In this document: positions 50,274 through 58,461 of the stretch, piece by piece
How the letters are laid out: every line of letters starts with the position of its first letter
How positions within the stretch are numbered: position 1 is the stretch's first letter
NCBI GenBank assembly: GCA_002454195.1
Contig: DKIJ01000005.1
Coordinates: 124,001-188,000, forward strand
Source: Flavobacterium sp. UBA6721
GTDB taxonomy: Bacteria; Bacteroidota; Bacteroidia; Flavobacteriales; Flavobacteriaceae
DNA length: 64,000 nucleotides
Direction of reading: 5' to 3'
The notes under the pieces: generated by a model
What the model was told of the DNA's origin: nothing
Seen by the model: the letters and a program-made list of their open reading frames with translations, nothing else
The model's database searches: none
Made by a program: the position numbers and the translations under genes

Positions 50274-53200
50274 ATGGGAGAATCAAAATTGGAAAATGAA
50301 GCTTTGAAAATTAAAATTCAAGAGCAAGAGTTAAGAATTGAAGAGCTTCAAAAAGAATTAGTAGCTCAGAATGTTATTTTTAATGACTTAAAAAATAACC
50401 TTTATGTTTCGTCTATTGCTGTTTGTTCTTTTACGATCGATAACAGCGCTAATTTGGCTTGTAATTATGTACTAGGCAATAGGGATAAACTTTACGGAAT
50501 TGATTTTACGGATTCTAATGCTGTTCCGGCATTAATCATGAGCCGAATACACGAAAAACATAAGGCTATTTTCTTGAAAGGGATACAAAAGGCGCAATCA
50601 AAGTTGGATCCCCTTGTTATTCAATACCAATATAATCATCCTGAAAAAGGATTGATATGGCATGAATTTAATGTTTTGTGTGATGGCATTTTAAATGGGA
50701 AAGCTTCTTATCGTGGGGTTATAAAAGATATAACCGAAAGTAAGTTTTTAGAACAAAAAATGAATAAAGCAATTCGTTTGTTTCATTTTATAAGCCGTAT
50801 TAATCAGATTATTGTTCGTTCAACTACTAAGCAAGAATTATTTAAAGAAATTTGTAAAGTTGCTGTCGATATAGGTAAATTCAAGATGGCATGGATTGGT
50901 ATATTAAATTATGAAACTCTAAATGTAGATCCTGTTAGTGCTCATGGTGAGGATGCACAAGATTATATGCAAATTTTAAAAACAGTATCTATTAATTTAA
51001 ATTCCGAAACCGGAAATGGTCCAAGTGGTTTAGCTATAAAAACAGGGATGCATCATGTCTGTAATGATTTAGAAGATGATTCGTATATGAAGCCATGGAA
51101 AGAAGAGGCTTTGAAAAGTGGATTTCGTTCTTTGGTCTCCATTCCAATTAAATTCTTTGGGAAAATAATAGGTGTTTTTGTTATTTATTCTGGAGAAAAG
51201 CATTTTTTTGATGATGAAGAAATTGATTTACTAGTGAAGGCTACAACTGATGTTACTTTTGCTTTGGAATTTTTTGAAAAAGAAGAAATGCGAAAAAAAG
51301 CAGAGCAGGCAGTGGCAGAAAGCGAACAAAGATTTCATACGCTTACCGAAGTATCACCAGTAGGAATTTATCGTGTAGACTTAAATGGCGCTACTACATA
51401 TGTCAATCAGCGATGGACCCAAATTGTGGGTTTAAGTTATGAAGAATCATTGGGTAACGGCTGGTATTTTGCTATTCATCCTGAAGATAGAGTACAATTG
51501 TTTAATGAGAGGGATAAAGTTATCAATAAAAAATTATGTTCGTTAATTGAATATCGATTTGTAAAGCCAGATGGGTCGATAATTTGGGTTATAGGACAGG
51601 CAACTCCAGAGACAAATTCAGAAAATAAAATAATTGGTTACATAGGTACCATAACAGATATTACAAAACGTAAAGAAGCTGAAGATAATTTTATCAAGGC
51701 ATCAAAGAAAATGGAAGCCTTCATACAGGCTATCCCTGATTTAATGTTTGAATTAGATTTACAGGGTGTAATTCATAATTATCATTCTTCTAATGATGAT
51801 TTGTTGATCATGCCTCCTTCTGCTTTTATAGGAAAGAACGTTGTTGAGGTCTTACCAAAACAAGCTGCGGATGCATGTCTTTCTGGATTAGAAGAAGCTT
51901 ATGAGAATGGATTTTCTAGAGGAAAACAGTATTCATTGTACCTGTCTAATGTCTTGCAATGGTTTGAATTATCATTAGTGCCAATGAAAGAAGATGATAC
52001 TAAAGAGCAACATTTTATTGTTATTTCTAGAAATATCACTGAACAAAAAAATATTGAAAATGCACTTGTTAAAAATGAAGAACGTTGTCATGGCTTACTA
52101 ACTAATTTAGAAGCAGGAATTATAGTTCATAATAATGAAGGAAAAATAATAAGTTGCAATAGTAAGGCATCAGAATTGTTAGGCTTTAGAATAGAACAAT
52201 TACTGGCTAATGATAAGGCGTTATTGCAATGGAATTTTTTGAATGATGATGATTCAAAAATGCAACCAGAACAATTTCCGGTTTATCAGATTATTAAAAG
52301 TAAATCGGCCATCAAGAATTTTCCTTTGGGTATTGTAGATTCTAAGACGGATAATGTAATTTGGGTTTTAGTAAGCGGTTTTCCAATGCTTGATGAAGAG
52401 GGAAACATACAGGAAGTTGTAATTAGTTTTATCGATGTTTCTGTAGAACGCAAAATGAATTTAGAAATTCAAAAAGCTAAAGAATTGGCTGAAAAAGCAA
52501 ATAAATCTAAAACAGATTTCTTAGCTAATATGAGTCACGAGATTCGAACTCCACTAAATGGTATTATTGGATTTACCTCGTTGTTAATGGAATCAAAATT
52601 AGATGAAATACAAAAAGAGTACATGATTACCATTAATGAATCGGCGGCAACTTTAATGGATATTGTAAATGATATTTTGGATTTTTCTAAAATTGAAGCT
52701 GGTAAATTAGAACTTAAAATGGGAGAAATTGATCTTTTATCATTGATAAATCAGATTGTTTCTTTGTTTAAATTTCAGGCTAATCAAAAGAAAATAGATT
52801 TAGTATTGCATATTGATGAACAGGTACCTCATTTTATCTATGCTGATTCATTACGCTTAAAACAAATCATTATAAATTTAATAGGTAATGCTATTAAGTT
52901 TACGCAAATAGGAAGTGTTACCTTAGATGTACGAGTTGTATCTAATATAGATGAATCTCATGTAAATATGCTTTTTTCAGTAATAGATACCGGAATAGGA
53001 ATCAAAGAACAAAATCAAGCTAAGATATTTCATTCTTTTGTTCAAGAAGATAATTCAATAAGTCGTCGGTTTGGAGGTACAGGATTAGGCTTGGCTATTT
53101 CTAACCAACTTTTGGCTCTAATGGATTCTAAATTAGAATTAGAAAGTAATTATGGAGAAGGAAGTAGATTTTATTTTTCACTTTGTTTGAAAAAAGGAAG

Positions 53201-53633
53201 TGAAACTCATAGTCATGAACCTATTGAAAATAAGGTATTGTATACAAAAGAGACATTTGAGGCCAAGAAAATTTTGATTGTTGAGGATAACAAAATTAAT
53301 ATGTTTTTGGCGAAAACATTAATATCAAAAATAATTCCTAAAGCTGTAATTATTGAAGCAGGTGATGGTATAGAGGCTGTTGAACAATTTAAAAAACACC
53401 AGCCAGATATTGTTTTGATGGATATTCAAATGCCTAATAAAAATGGATTTGAAGCTACTTATGATATACGAAAAATTGAAAAAACAAAACTAACTCCTAT
53501 TATCGCTCTTACGGCTGGAATTTTTGTGGAAGAAAAAGAAGAATATCTAAATTCTGGAATGAACGACTATGTAACTAAGCCTTTTAGTTTTACAGATTTA
53601 GAAACTATTATGTATAAATGGTTAAATGATTAA
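50274..53633 (+). CDS. Hybrid sensor histidine kinase with PAS and GAF domains
   Basis: 1119 residues from the ATG at 50274 (MGESKLENEALK); a GTG 18 bp earlier is possible. No membrane segment, so a cytoplasmic sensor. Order: coiled coil (1-45), PAS-like (about 45-165, ending GVIKDITESK), GAF (about 185-345), PAS with PAC (about 360-475), two more PAS modules (about 485-605 and 610-725), HisKA with MSHEIRTPLNGIIGF (His about 754), ATPase with LIGNAIKFTQIG, DTGIGIKEQ and FGGTGLGLAIS, then a receiver domain with Asp about 1050 in IVLMDIQMPNKNGFEA. Output partner unknown; no regulator gene is adjacent. Confidence 0.93.
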   Translation: MGESKLENEALKIKIQEQELRIEELQKELVAQNVIFNDLKNNLYVSSIAVCSFTIDNSANLACNYVLGNRDKLYGIDFTDSNAVPALIMSRIHEKHKAIFLKGIQKAQSKLDPLVIQYQYNHPEKGLIWHEFNVLCDGILNGKASYRGVIKDITESKFLEQKMNKAIRLFHFISRINQIIVRSTTKQELFKEICKVAVDIGKFKMAWIGILNYETLNVDPVSAHGEDAQDYMQILKTVSINLNSETGNGPSGLAIKTGMHHVCNDLEDDSYMKPWKEEALKSGFRSLVSIPIKFFGKIIGVFVIYSGEKHFFDDEEIDLLVKATTDVTFALEFFEKEEMRKKAEQAVAESEQRFHTLTEVSPVGIYRVDLNGATTYVNQRWTQIVGLSYEESLGNGWYFAIHPEDRVQLFNERDKVINKKLCSLIEYRFVKPDGSIIWVIGQATPETNSENKIIGYIGTITDITKRKEAEDNFIKASKKMEAFIQAIPDLMFELDLQGVIHNYHSSNDDLLIMPPSAFIGKNVVEVLPKQAADACLSGLEEAYENGFSRGKQYSLYLSNVLQWFELSLVPMKEDDTKEQHFIVISRNITEQKNIENALVKNEERCHGLLTNLEAGIIVHNNEGKIISCNSKASELLGFRIEQLLANDKALLQWNFLNDDDSKMQPEQFPVYQIIKSKSAIKNFPLGIVDSKTDNVIWVLVSGFPMLDEEGNIQEVVISFIDVSVERKMNLEIQKAKELAEKANKSKTDFLANMSHEIRTPLNGIIGFTSLLMESKLDEIQKEYMITINESAATLMDIVNDILDFSKIEAGKLELKMGEIDLLSLINQIVSLFKFQANQKKIDLVLHIDEQVPHFIYADSLRLKQIIINLIGNAIKFTQIGSVTLDVRVVSNIDESHVNMLFSVIDTGIGIKEQNQAKIFHSFVQEDNSISRRFGGTGLGLAISNQLLALMDSKLELESNYGEGSRFYFSLCLKKGSETHSHEPIENKVLYTKETFEAKKILIVEDNKINMFLAKTLISKIIPKAVIIEAGDGIEAVEQFKKHQPDIVLMDIQMPNKNGFEATYDIRKIEKTKLTPIIALTAGIFVEEKEEYLNSGMNDYVTKPFSFTDLETIMYKWLND

Positions 53634-53639
53634 AAAAAA

Positions 53640-53685
53640 AAAATCATCTCTAGAATTATCATGGTAAGATAATAGAGATGATTTT
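53640..53685. terminator. Bidirectional terminator after the hybrid kinase
   Basis: 13-bp perfect outer stem AAAATCATCTCTA / TAGAGATGATTTT, with an inner TTATC/GATAA continuation; serves both convergent transcripts. Confidence 0.88.
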
Positions 53686-53697
53686 CTTCTTGCAATT

Positions 53698-53889
53698 TTA
53701 TTTTTCTTTTTTTAGTAAAGAATTCGATAATAGCCCCCCAATTAAAGCGCCGTAAAGAGTAGCATTCAAAGGTTTGGAAGTAATAACACAAGTTCCAGTA
53801 ATACAACCTACATATTTATAATACAGATAGCCTGCAACTGCTCCTAGAATCACTCCTATAATTGTTACTATGACAGCTTTTTGGTTCAT
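53698..53889 (-). CDS. DUF6132 small membrane protein
   Basis: 63 residues from the ATG at 53889 (MNQKAVIVTIIGVILGAVAG). One Gly-rich membrane helix, then YYKYVGCITGTCVITSKPLNATLYGALIGGLL (in parts), the DUF6132 hallmark with a CX4C pair and a second Gly-zipper helix. Often linked with thioredoxins and sulfur-transfer genes in Bacteroidota. Its ATG overlaps the thioredoxin stop (TAATG), so it is translationally coupled; last gene of the operon. Confidence 0.85.
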   Translation of the reverse strand: MNQKAVIVTIIGVILGAVAGYLYYKYVGCITGTCVITSKPLNATLYGALIGGLLSNSLLKKEK

Positions 53890-54191
53890 TAGATTCTTTT
53901 TTCTTTGATAGTTGCGATAATTGCGTTTTTGTCCATCACACCTGATTGTCTCCATAATTGTTTTCCTTTTTGAAACAAAATCATAGTGGGAACTCCACGA
54001 ACTTGATATTGTGCAGCAATTTGCTGGTTTTTGTCAACATCAATTTTAATAATTGAAATTTCTTCGCCAAGGTTGTCTTTTACTTCCTTTAAAATAGGAC
54101 CCAACATTTGGCAAGGGCCGCACCAAGTGGCAAAAAAATCTACTAGAATTGGTTTTTCCGATTGTATGAGTTGATCAAAATTACTGTTCAT
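53889..54191 (-). CDS. trxA: Thioredoxin
   Basis: 100 residues from the ATG at 54191 (MNSNFDQLIQSEKP). Canonical active site FFATWCGPCQML (WCGPC) and cis-Pro loop VRGVPTMILFQKG. Cytoplasmic, no signal. It could reduce disulfides or persulfides formed by its neighbours (persulfide-dioxygenase-like protein, rhodaneses). It overlaps the upstream small membrane protein gene by 11 bp and the DUF6132 gene by 1 bp. Confidence 0.95.
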   Translation of the reverse strand: MNSNFDQLIQSEKPILVDFFATWCGPCQMLGPILKEVKDNLGEEISIIKIDVDKNQQIAAQYQVRGVPTMILFQKGKQLWRQSGVMDKNAIIATIKEKRI

Positions 54192-54390
54192 TGCTATTTG
54201 TTTTATTTTTAGGAATTGTACATCCATTTAAACCACATCCAGTATTAAATAGAGCTTGGAAAAGAAAGAAAACAGCCATTACACCAAATAGTATTTCATG
54301 GTATTGAAAAGCTTGTTGGAGTGAAAATAAACCAAAAGCTAAACGAATCCAACGCATAACATGCCAGTTTGTAAAAAGTAGTTTCTTCAT
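54181..54390 (-). CDS. Small two-helix membrane protein with Cys motif
   Basis: 69 residues. Hydrophobic segments WIRLAFGLFSLQQAF and ILFGVMAVFFLFQALF, then NTGCGLNGCTIPK, a CX4C motif similar to that of DUF2892/YgaP-like membrane proteins. It overlaps the methyltransferase-HMA gene by 4 bp (ATGA) and the thioredoxin gene by 11 bp. A sulfur or redox relay role is plausible from the Cys pair and the operon, but unproven. Confidence 0.8.
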   Translation of the reverse strand: MKKLLFTNWHVMRWIRLAFGLFSLQQAFQYHEILFGVMAVFFLFQALFNTGCGLNGCTIPKNKTNSNEQ

Positions 54391-55220
54391 GGCTGCATTA
54401 ATTGTATTTTATAGTTTTCATCATAAGACACTAACTGTTGTAGTAAATGAAGCGGTATTTCGGTTTTACTCACCATTAAAACTTCGTTAAAATTCGAATT
54501 CATACTTACATTTAGAACATTTTCTACGGCAGCAAATTTTTCTGAAACCTTTTCCATGCAACCACTACATGTAATACCCTCAAAAGTATACAATGCAACA
54601 ATTACCTTTTCGTTTTTAATAAATTCAAAAAATAATTCACTGTTGTTTCTTGGTACAACAGAATCCTTTGCCAGTGTTAATGTATCAAAGTGAAAAGCAT
54701 CTTTAAAGAGCTTTTCATATTCTTTTTGGTTTCCACCAAAGGGGGGACTTACCTCAAATTCGCGATTGAAAAGTAAACCCGCTAGTTTTCCATTAGTGCT
54801 TAAAAGCTGATGCATTTTCCAAACATATTTTTGACGCAGTATTGGAGGTAAGGCACAAAAGAAAGTTTGTTCAATGATTACATCGTATTTTCCGTTGAGG
54901 TCAAAAAAATCGCCTTGAATAATCGTAATTCCTGTCTTTTGAGCAAATTTTTGCTTCAAGTTTGCTACCAAAGTTGGAGCTATATCGATAATTGTAATGT
55001 TTGTAAAACCATTATCCAATAGATATTCGGCTTCGTAAGTATTCCCACAACCGGGTATCAGTATGTGATATTGTTTATTGTCTAATCGATCAATAAATTT
55101 TTGGATTGGAGGAGCAATTTGTCCTAAATCCCAACCTGTTGAATTGGCTATGTATTGTGCATCCCAATAATTTTGATCGAGAGGTTTATCACATACAACA
55201 CTGCAGCAAGAATCTTTCAT
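54387..55220 (-). CDS. TPMT-like methyltransferase fused to a heavy-metal-associated (HMA) domain
   Basis: 277 residues from the ATG at 55220; a TTG six bases earlier is less likely. The N-terminus is Cys-rich (MKDSCCSVVCDKP). Residues about 10-205 are a class I SAM methyltransferase of the thiopurine-methyltransferase/TehB-like type: YWDAQYIANSTGWDLGQIAPP (in parts), HILIPGCGNTYEAEYLL (motif I, 57-64), ITIIDIAPTL, GDFFDL and EQTFFCALPP. Residues about 207-277 form an HMA domain with GITCSGC (Cys218, Cys221). TPMT-like bacterial enzymes methylate Se, Te or S compounds. The fused HMA domain suggests a thiophilic metal or metalloid ligand (inference). Fourth from the end of the operon. Confidence 0.88.
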   Translation of the reverse strand: MKDSCCSVVCDKPLDQNYWDAQYIANSTGWDLGQIAPPIQKFIDRLDNKQYHILIPGCGNTYEAEYLLDNGFTNITIIDIAPTLVANLKQKFAQKTGITIIQGDFFDLNGKYDVIIEQTFFCALPPILRQKYVWKMHQLLSTNGKLAGLLFNREFEVSPPFGGNQKEYEKLFKDAFHFDTLTLAKDSVVPRNNSELFFEFIKNEKVIVALYTFEGITCSGCMEKVSEKFAAVENVLNVSMNSNFNEVLMVSKTEIPLHLLQQLVSYDENYKIQLMQP

Positions 55221-55228
55221 AATCAAAT

Positions 55229-55441
55229 TTAAACGACTTTATTTTTCTTATTTGTATTAATTCCCCAAGGTGTATACAAAGGACAAAAATTAATAAAACT
55301 TGTAATCACTAATATAACCGCAAAGGCTATTAAAAATATACCAAAATTACCTGTTACTGTTTGTGTAAAATACAAACTAGCTAAAATTACTGCAACAATA
55401 AGGCGAATAGTCTTATCTGTTTTACCCATATTCTTTTTCAT
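55229..55441 (-). CDS. DUF2892 (YgaP-like) membrane protein
   Basis: 70 residues from the ATG at 55441 (MKKNMGKTDKTIRLIVAV); Met5 is an alternative start. Two membrane helices and the DUF2892 end SFINFCPLYTPWGINT with one Cys. In E. coli YgaP this domain is joined to a rhodanese; here it stands next to the rhodanese-bearing protein, so it is probably the membrane partner for sulfane-sulfur transfer. First of a tight run of five genes. Confidence 0.9.
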   Translation of the reverse strand: MKKNMGKTDKTIRLIVAVILASLYFTQTVTGNFGIFLIAFAVILVITSFINFCPLYTPWGINTNKKNKVV

Positions 55442-55490
55442 GATTTCTATAATTTTAGGGTTAAAATGCAAAATTGATTACTATAAATTT

Positions 55491-55504
55491 ACGGATTAAT
55501 CCGT
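55491..55504. promoter_or_regulatory. 14-bp perfect palindrome before the DUF2892 operon
   Basis: ACGGATTAATCCGT lies in the 77-bp gap between the MBL-rhodanese gene and DUF2892, upstream of a weak -7-like CAATTTTG (complement 55469-55476). Likely a transcription-factor site; factor unknown. Confidence 0.45.
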
Positions 55505-55518
55505 TTTAAATCAAGTAT

Positions 55519-56937
55519 TTATGTGTTTAATGTTTTACTTTGGCAAACAAAATCTGTTTTTGGGATTGAAGTTTTAGCGATAGCATTAAAACCACCTTCA
55601 ATTTCGGTGAAATTTCTAAAACCTCTTGCTTGCAAAATAGATGCAGCTATCATACTACGATAACCACCAGCACAATGTAAATAAAACGGTTCTTTCGGAT
55701 TAATATCTTTAATCCAATCGTTGATGTAAGCCAAAGGTTTAGAATAGGCATCTTCAACGTGTTCAGCGGCATATTCGCTTTCTTTTCGTACATCAATGAT
55801 GGTGTTTTCTCCTATATTTACTTCATTAGCAAATTCATCCGCTGTAATTCTGTGAACCGTATCAATTTCTTTGCCTGCTTTTTTCCAAGCTTCAAATCCT
55901 CCGTCAAGATGCCCAAGGATATTGTCAAAACCTACGCGGCTCAAACGCGTAACTGTTTCTTCTTCTTGATCAATTTCGGTTACTAGAATAATAGGTTGTC
56001 TTACATCAGCAATTAAAGCACCTACCCAAGGAGCAAAATCGCCTTCGATTCCAATATTGATTGACTGGGGTATAAAACCTTTCGCAAATACAGCATTTTT
56101 ACGGGTATCTAAAATTAAAGCGCCACTTTCATCAGCAATCGCTTCAAAATCAGCTACAGGAATAGCAACCATTCCTTGATTGAGAACATTTTCAAAACTT
56201 TCATAACCTTGTTTGTTCATGGCAACATTCATCCCGAAATAGGCTGGAGGAGGCAATAAGCCGTCGGTTACTTCTTTAATGAATTCGGCCTCTGTCATAT
56301 TAGCTCTTAAAGCATAATTCGTAGCTTTTTGATTGCCAATGGTAGAAACCGTTTCTTTGCTCATGTTTTTGCCACAAGCACTTCCTGCACCGTGAGCAGG
56401 ATATACAATCACTTCATCAGGTAAAGTCATGATTTTATCTCTTAACGAATGGTATAAAGTGGCTGCTAATTGTTCCTGAGTCATATGTGCTGCCTTTTGA
56501 GCCAAGTCAGGACGACCAACATCACCAATAAACAATGTGTCTCCAGAGAAAATAGCATATTCTTCTCCATTTTCATCAAGTTGTAAAAATGTAGCACTTT
56601 CCATTGTGTGTCCTGGAGTGTGTAACACTTTTATTTTTATTGTACCTATTTGAAATTCCTGACCATCAGTCGCGATTACCGCTTCAAATTCAGGTTGAGC
56701 AGTGGGGCCATAAACAATAGGAGCACCAGTTGCTTTACTTAAGTCTAAATGTCCAGAAACGAAATCGGCATGGAAATGCGTTTCAAAAATGTATTTTAAT
56801 TTTACATTATCACGTTCTAAACGATCTAAATAAGGTTGAACTTCACGTAAAGGGTCAATTATGGCCGCTTCGCCATTAGAAGTGATGTAATAGGCTCCTT
56901 GAGCAAGACATCCAGTGTATATTTGTTCTATTTTCAT
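55519..56937 (-). CDS. Persulfide-dioxygenase-like MBL protein with two rhodanese domains
   Basis: 472 residues. The metallo-beta-lactamase domain (1-245) has FETHFHADFVSGHLDLS (HxHxD, 54-58), VLHTPGHTMES, FSGDTLFIGDVGRPDLAQ (in parts) and YPAHGAGSACGK, the ETHE1/CstB pattern with an iron site. Rhodanese 1 (about 255-360) lacks the catalytic Cys: the loop reads ILVTEIDQEEETV. Rhodanese 2 (about 365-465) is intact: FYLHCAGGYRSMIAA (Cys422). It should oxidise glutathione or other persulfides to sulfite and transfer sulfane sulfur. The -7 box is at complement 56964-56971 with a Crp-type site 30 bp further up. Confidence 0.93.
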   Translation of the reverse strand: MKIEQIYTGCLAQGAYYITSNGEAAIIDPLREVQPYLDRLERDNVKLKYIFETHFHADFVSGHLDLSKATGAPIVYGPTAQPEFEAVIATDGQEFQIGTIKIKVLHTPGHTMESATFLQLDENGEEYAIFSGDTLFIGDVGRPDLAQKAAHMTQEQLAATLYHSLRDKIMTLPDEVIVYPAHGAGSACGKNMSKETVSTIGNQKATNYALRANMTEAEFIKEVTDGLLPPPAYFGMNVAMNKQGYESFENVLNQGMVAIPVADFEAIADESGALILDTRKNAVFAKGFIPQSINIGIEGDFAPWVGALIADVRQPIILVTEIDQEEETVTRLSRVGFDNILGHLDGGFEAWKKAGKEIDTVHRITADEFANEVNIGENTIIDVRKESEYAAEHVEDAYSKPLAYINDWIKDINPKEPFYLHCAGGYRSMIAASILQARGFRNFTEIEGGFNAIAKTSIPKTDFVCQSKTLNT

Positions 56938-56963
56938 AGCAATTTTATTTTTAATTATACATA

Positions 56964-57007
56964 CAAAGGTAAAGCTTCAGCTTAGTCTATCTGGTGACTA
57001 AAGTTAC
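56964..57007 (-). promoter_or_regulatory. Promoter of the persulfide operon with Crp-type dyad
   Basis: -7 TACCTTTG (complement of 56964-56971) and the dyad GTGACTAAAGTTAC (56994-57007). The dyad begins exactly 30 bp above the outer edge of the -7 box, the same as at the tauE promoter. Its centre would lie about 43 bp before the start point, near the class II Crp activation position. Confidence 0.7.
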
Positions 57008-57095
57008 ACAAAAGGTCTGTTTTGCATTTTTTGTTTTAAAAAGTTAAAATCCGAATTTTGAGTTTTTTTTTATGCAAATTTCGGGACGTTTAGGT

Positions 57096-57103
57096 TAAAT
57101 TTG
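57096..57103 (+). promoter_or_regulatory. -7 box of cydAB
   Basis: TAAATTTG, 23 bp before the cydA ATG. The same Crp-type dyad (56994-57007) lies about 95 bp upstream and could act in both directions. Confidence 0.65.
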
Positions 57104-57126
57104 TAGTATCAAAAAATGTCTTTCCT

Positions 57127-58458
57127 ATGGAAGAAATGCTCTTTTATGATCGCATGCAATTTGCATTTACGATTACTTTTCACTATTTATTTCCACAGTT
57201 AACAATGGGACTTTCGTTAATCGTTGTTTATTTTAAATGGAAGTATTTAAAAACTAACGACCCACATTATAACAAAGCCACTCATTTTTGGATGAAAGTC
57301 TTCGCTCTAAATTTTGCAATGGGGGTTGTAACAGGAATTCCAATGGAATTTCAATTTGGAACCAATTGGGCTAAATTCTCGGAACTTACAGGAGGAATTA
57401 TAGGGCAAACTCTGGCTATGGAAGGCATGTTTTCCTTTTTCTTAGAATCGTCCTTTTTAGGGATGTTTTTATTTGGAGAAAAGATTCTCGGGCATCGATG
57501 GCATTTTGTAACCGGATTATTGATTTGTTTAGGGTCATGGGCTAGTGGTTTTTTAATCATTGCAACGCATTCCTGGATGCAACACCCTGTGGGTTATGAA
57601 GTTCTAGAAAATGGAAAATTTGTACTCAATAACTTTGAAGCTTTGTTTACCAATGTTTGGTTGTGGCCATCGTACTTGCACAATCAGGCAGCTTCGTTAG
57701 TAACCAGTTCATTTGTAGTGGCAGGTATAGGAGCATTTTATATTTTATGGAATAAGAATGTTTCCTATGGAAAATTGTTCTTGAAAACAGGAGTTGTCTT
57801 TGGATTGATTTCTAGTCTCATTGTAGCAATGCCTACAGGTGATTTATTGGCTAAAAATGTTGTGAAACATCAACCCGTAACATTTGCAGCCATGGAGGGA
57901 ATTTTTCATACAGAAAAAAAAGGAGCCGAGATTGTATTAATCGGGCAACCCGATGTAAAAGATAAAAAATTAGATAACAAGATTGCTGTTCCTAATGTGC
58001 TGAGTTTTTTGACTTATGGGAATTGGGATACAGAGGTAAAAGGCTTGGATCAATTTCCTGTAGATGTTCATCCCACCAATATTTCAGGATTGTATTATGC
58101 TTATCATATTATGGTAGGTTTAGGGACACTTTTTATTGGAGTGATGGTATTGGCAGCTTTTCAATTAAGCCAAAAAAAATTGTTTGAAACCAAATGGCTT
58201 TTGTGGGCATTTATGTTTCTAATGCCCTTTCCTTATATTGCAAATACCACAGGTTGGTATACAGCTGAGTTAGGAAGACAACCTTGGTTAGTATATGATT
58301 TGTTGCGTACTGCGGATGGTGCATCGCCAACAGTCTCCTCTGGGAATACTTTATTTACCTTAATGGGCTTTGTAGGTTTATATGCTTTGTTAGGAATGTT
58401 ATTTGCAATTTTAGTTGGAAAAATTATTTATCACGGTCCAGAACCAGTAAAAAAATAA
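57127..58458 (+). CDS. cydA: Cytochrome bd ubiquinol/menaquinol oxidase subunit I
   Basis: 443 residues, nine membrane helices. Heme ligands: His19 in TITFHYLFPQLTMGL (b595) and His in NVWLWPSYLHNQAASLV (b558). The conserved LNFAMGVVTGIPMEFQFGTNWA (in parts) with the acidic proton-path residue, SFFLESSFLG, and the terminal GWYTAELGRQPW are present. The Q-loop is short (CIO-like class). It reduces oxygen with high affinity in the inner membrane. It is followed 3 bp later by cydB. No cydX-like small gene was found. Confidence 0.97.
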   Translation: MEEMLFYDRMQFAFTITFHYLFPQLTMGLSLIVVYFKWKYLKTNDPHYNKATHFWMKVFALNFAMGVVTGIPMEFQFGTNWAKFSELTGGIIGQTLAMEGMFSFFLESSFLGMFLFGEKILGHRWHFVTGLLICLGSWASGFLIIATHSWMQHPVGYEVLENGKFVLNNFEALFTNVWLWPSYLHNQAASLVTSSFVVAGIGAFYILWNKNVSYGKLFLKTGVVFGLISSLIVAMPTGDLLAKNVVKHQPVTFAAMEGIFHTEKKGAEIVLIGQPDVKDKKLDNKIAVPNVLSFLTYGNWDTEVKGLDQFPVDVHPTNISGLYYAYHIMVGLGTLFIGVMVLAAFQLSQKKLFETKWLLWAFMFLMPFPYIANTTGWYTAELGRQPWLVYDLLRTADGASPTVSSGNTLFTLMGFVGLYALLGMLFAILVGKIIYHGPEPVKK

Positions 58459-58461
58459 ACG

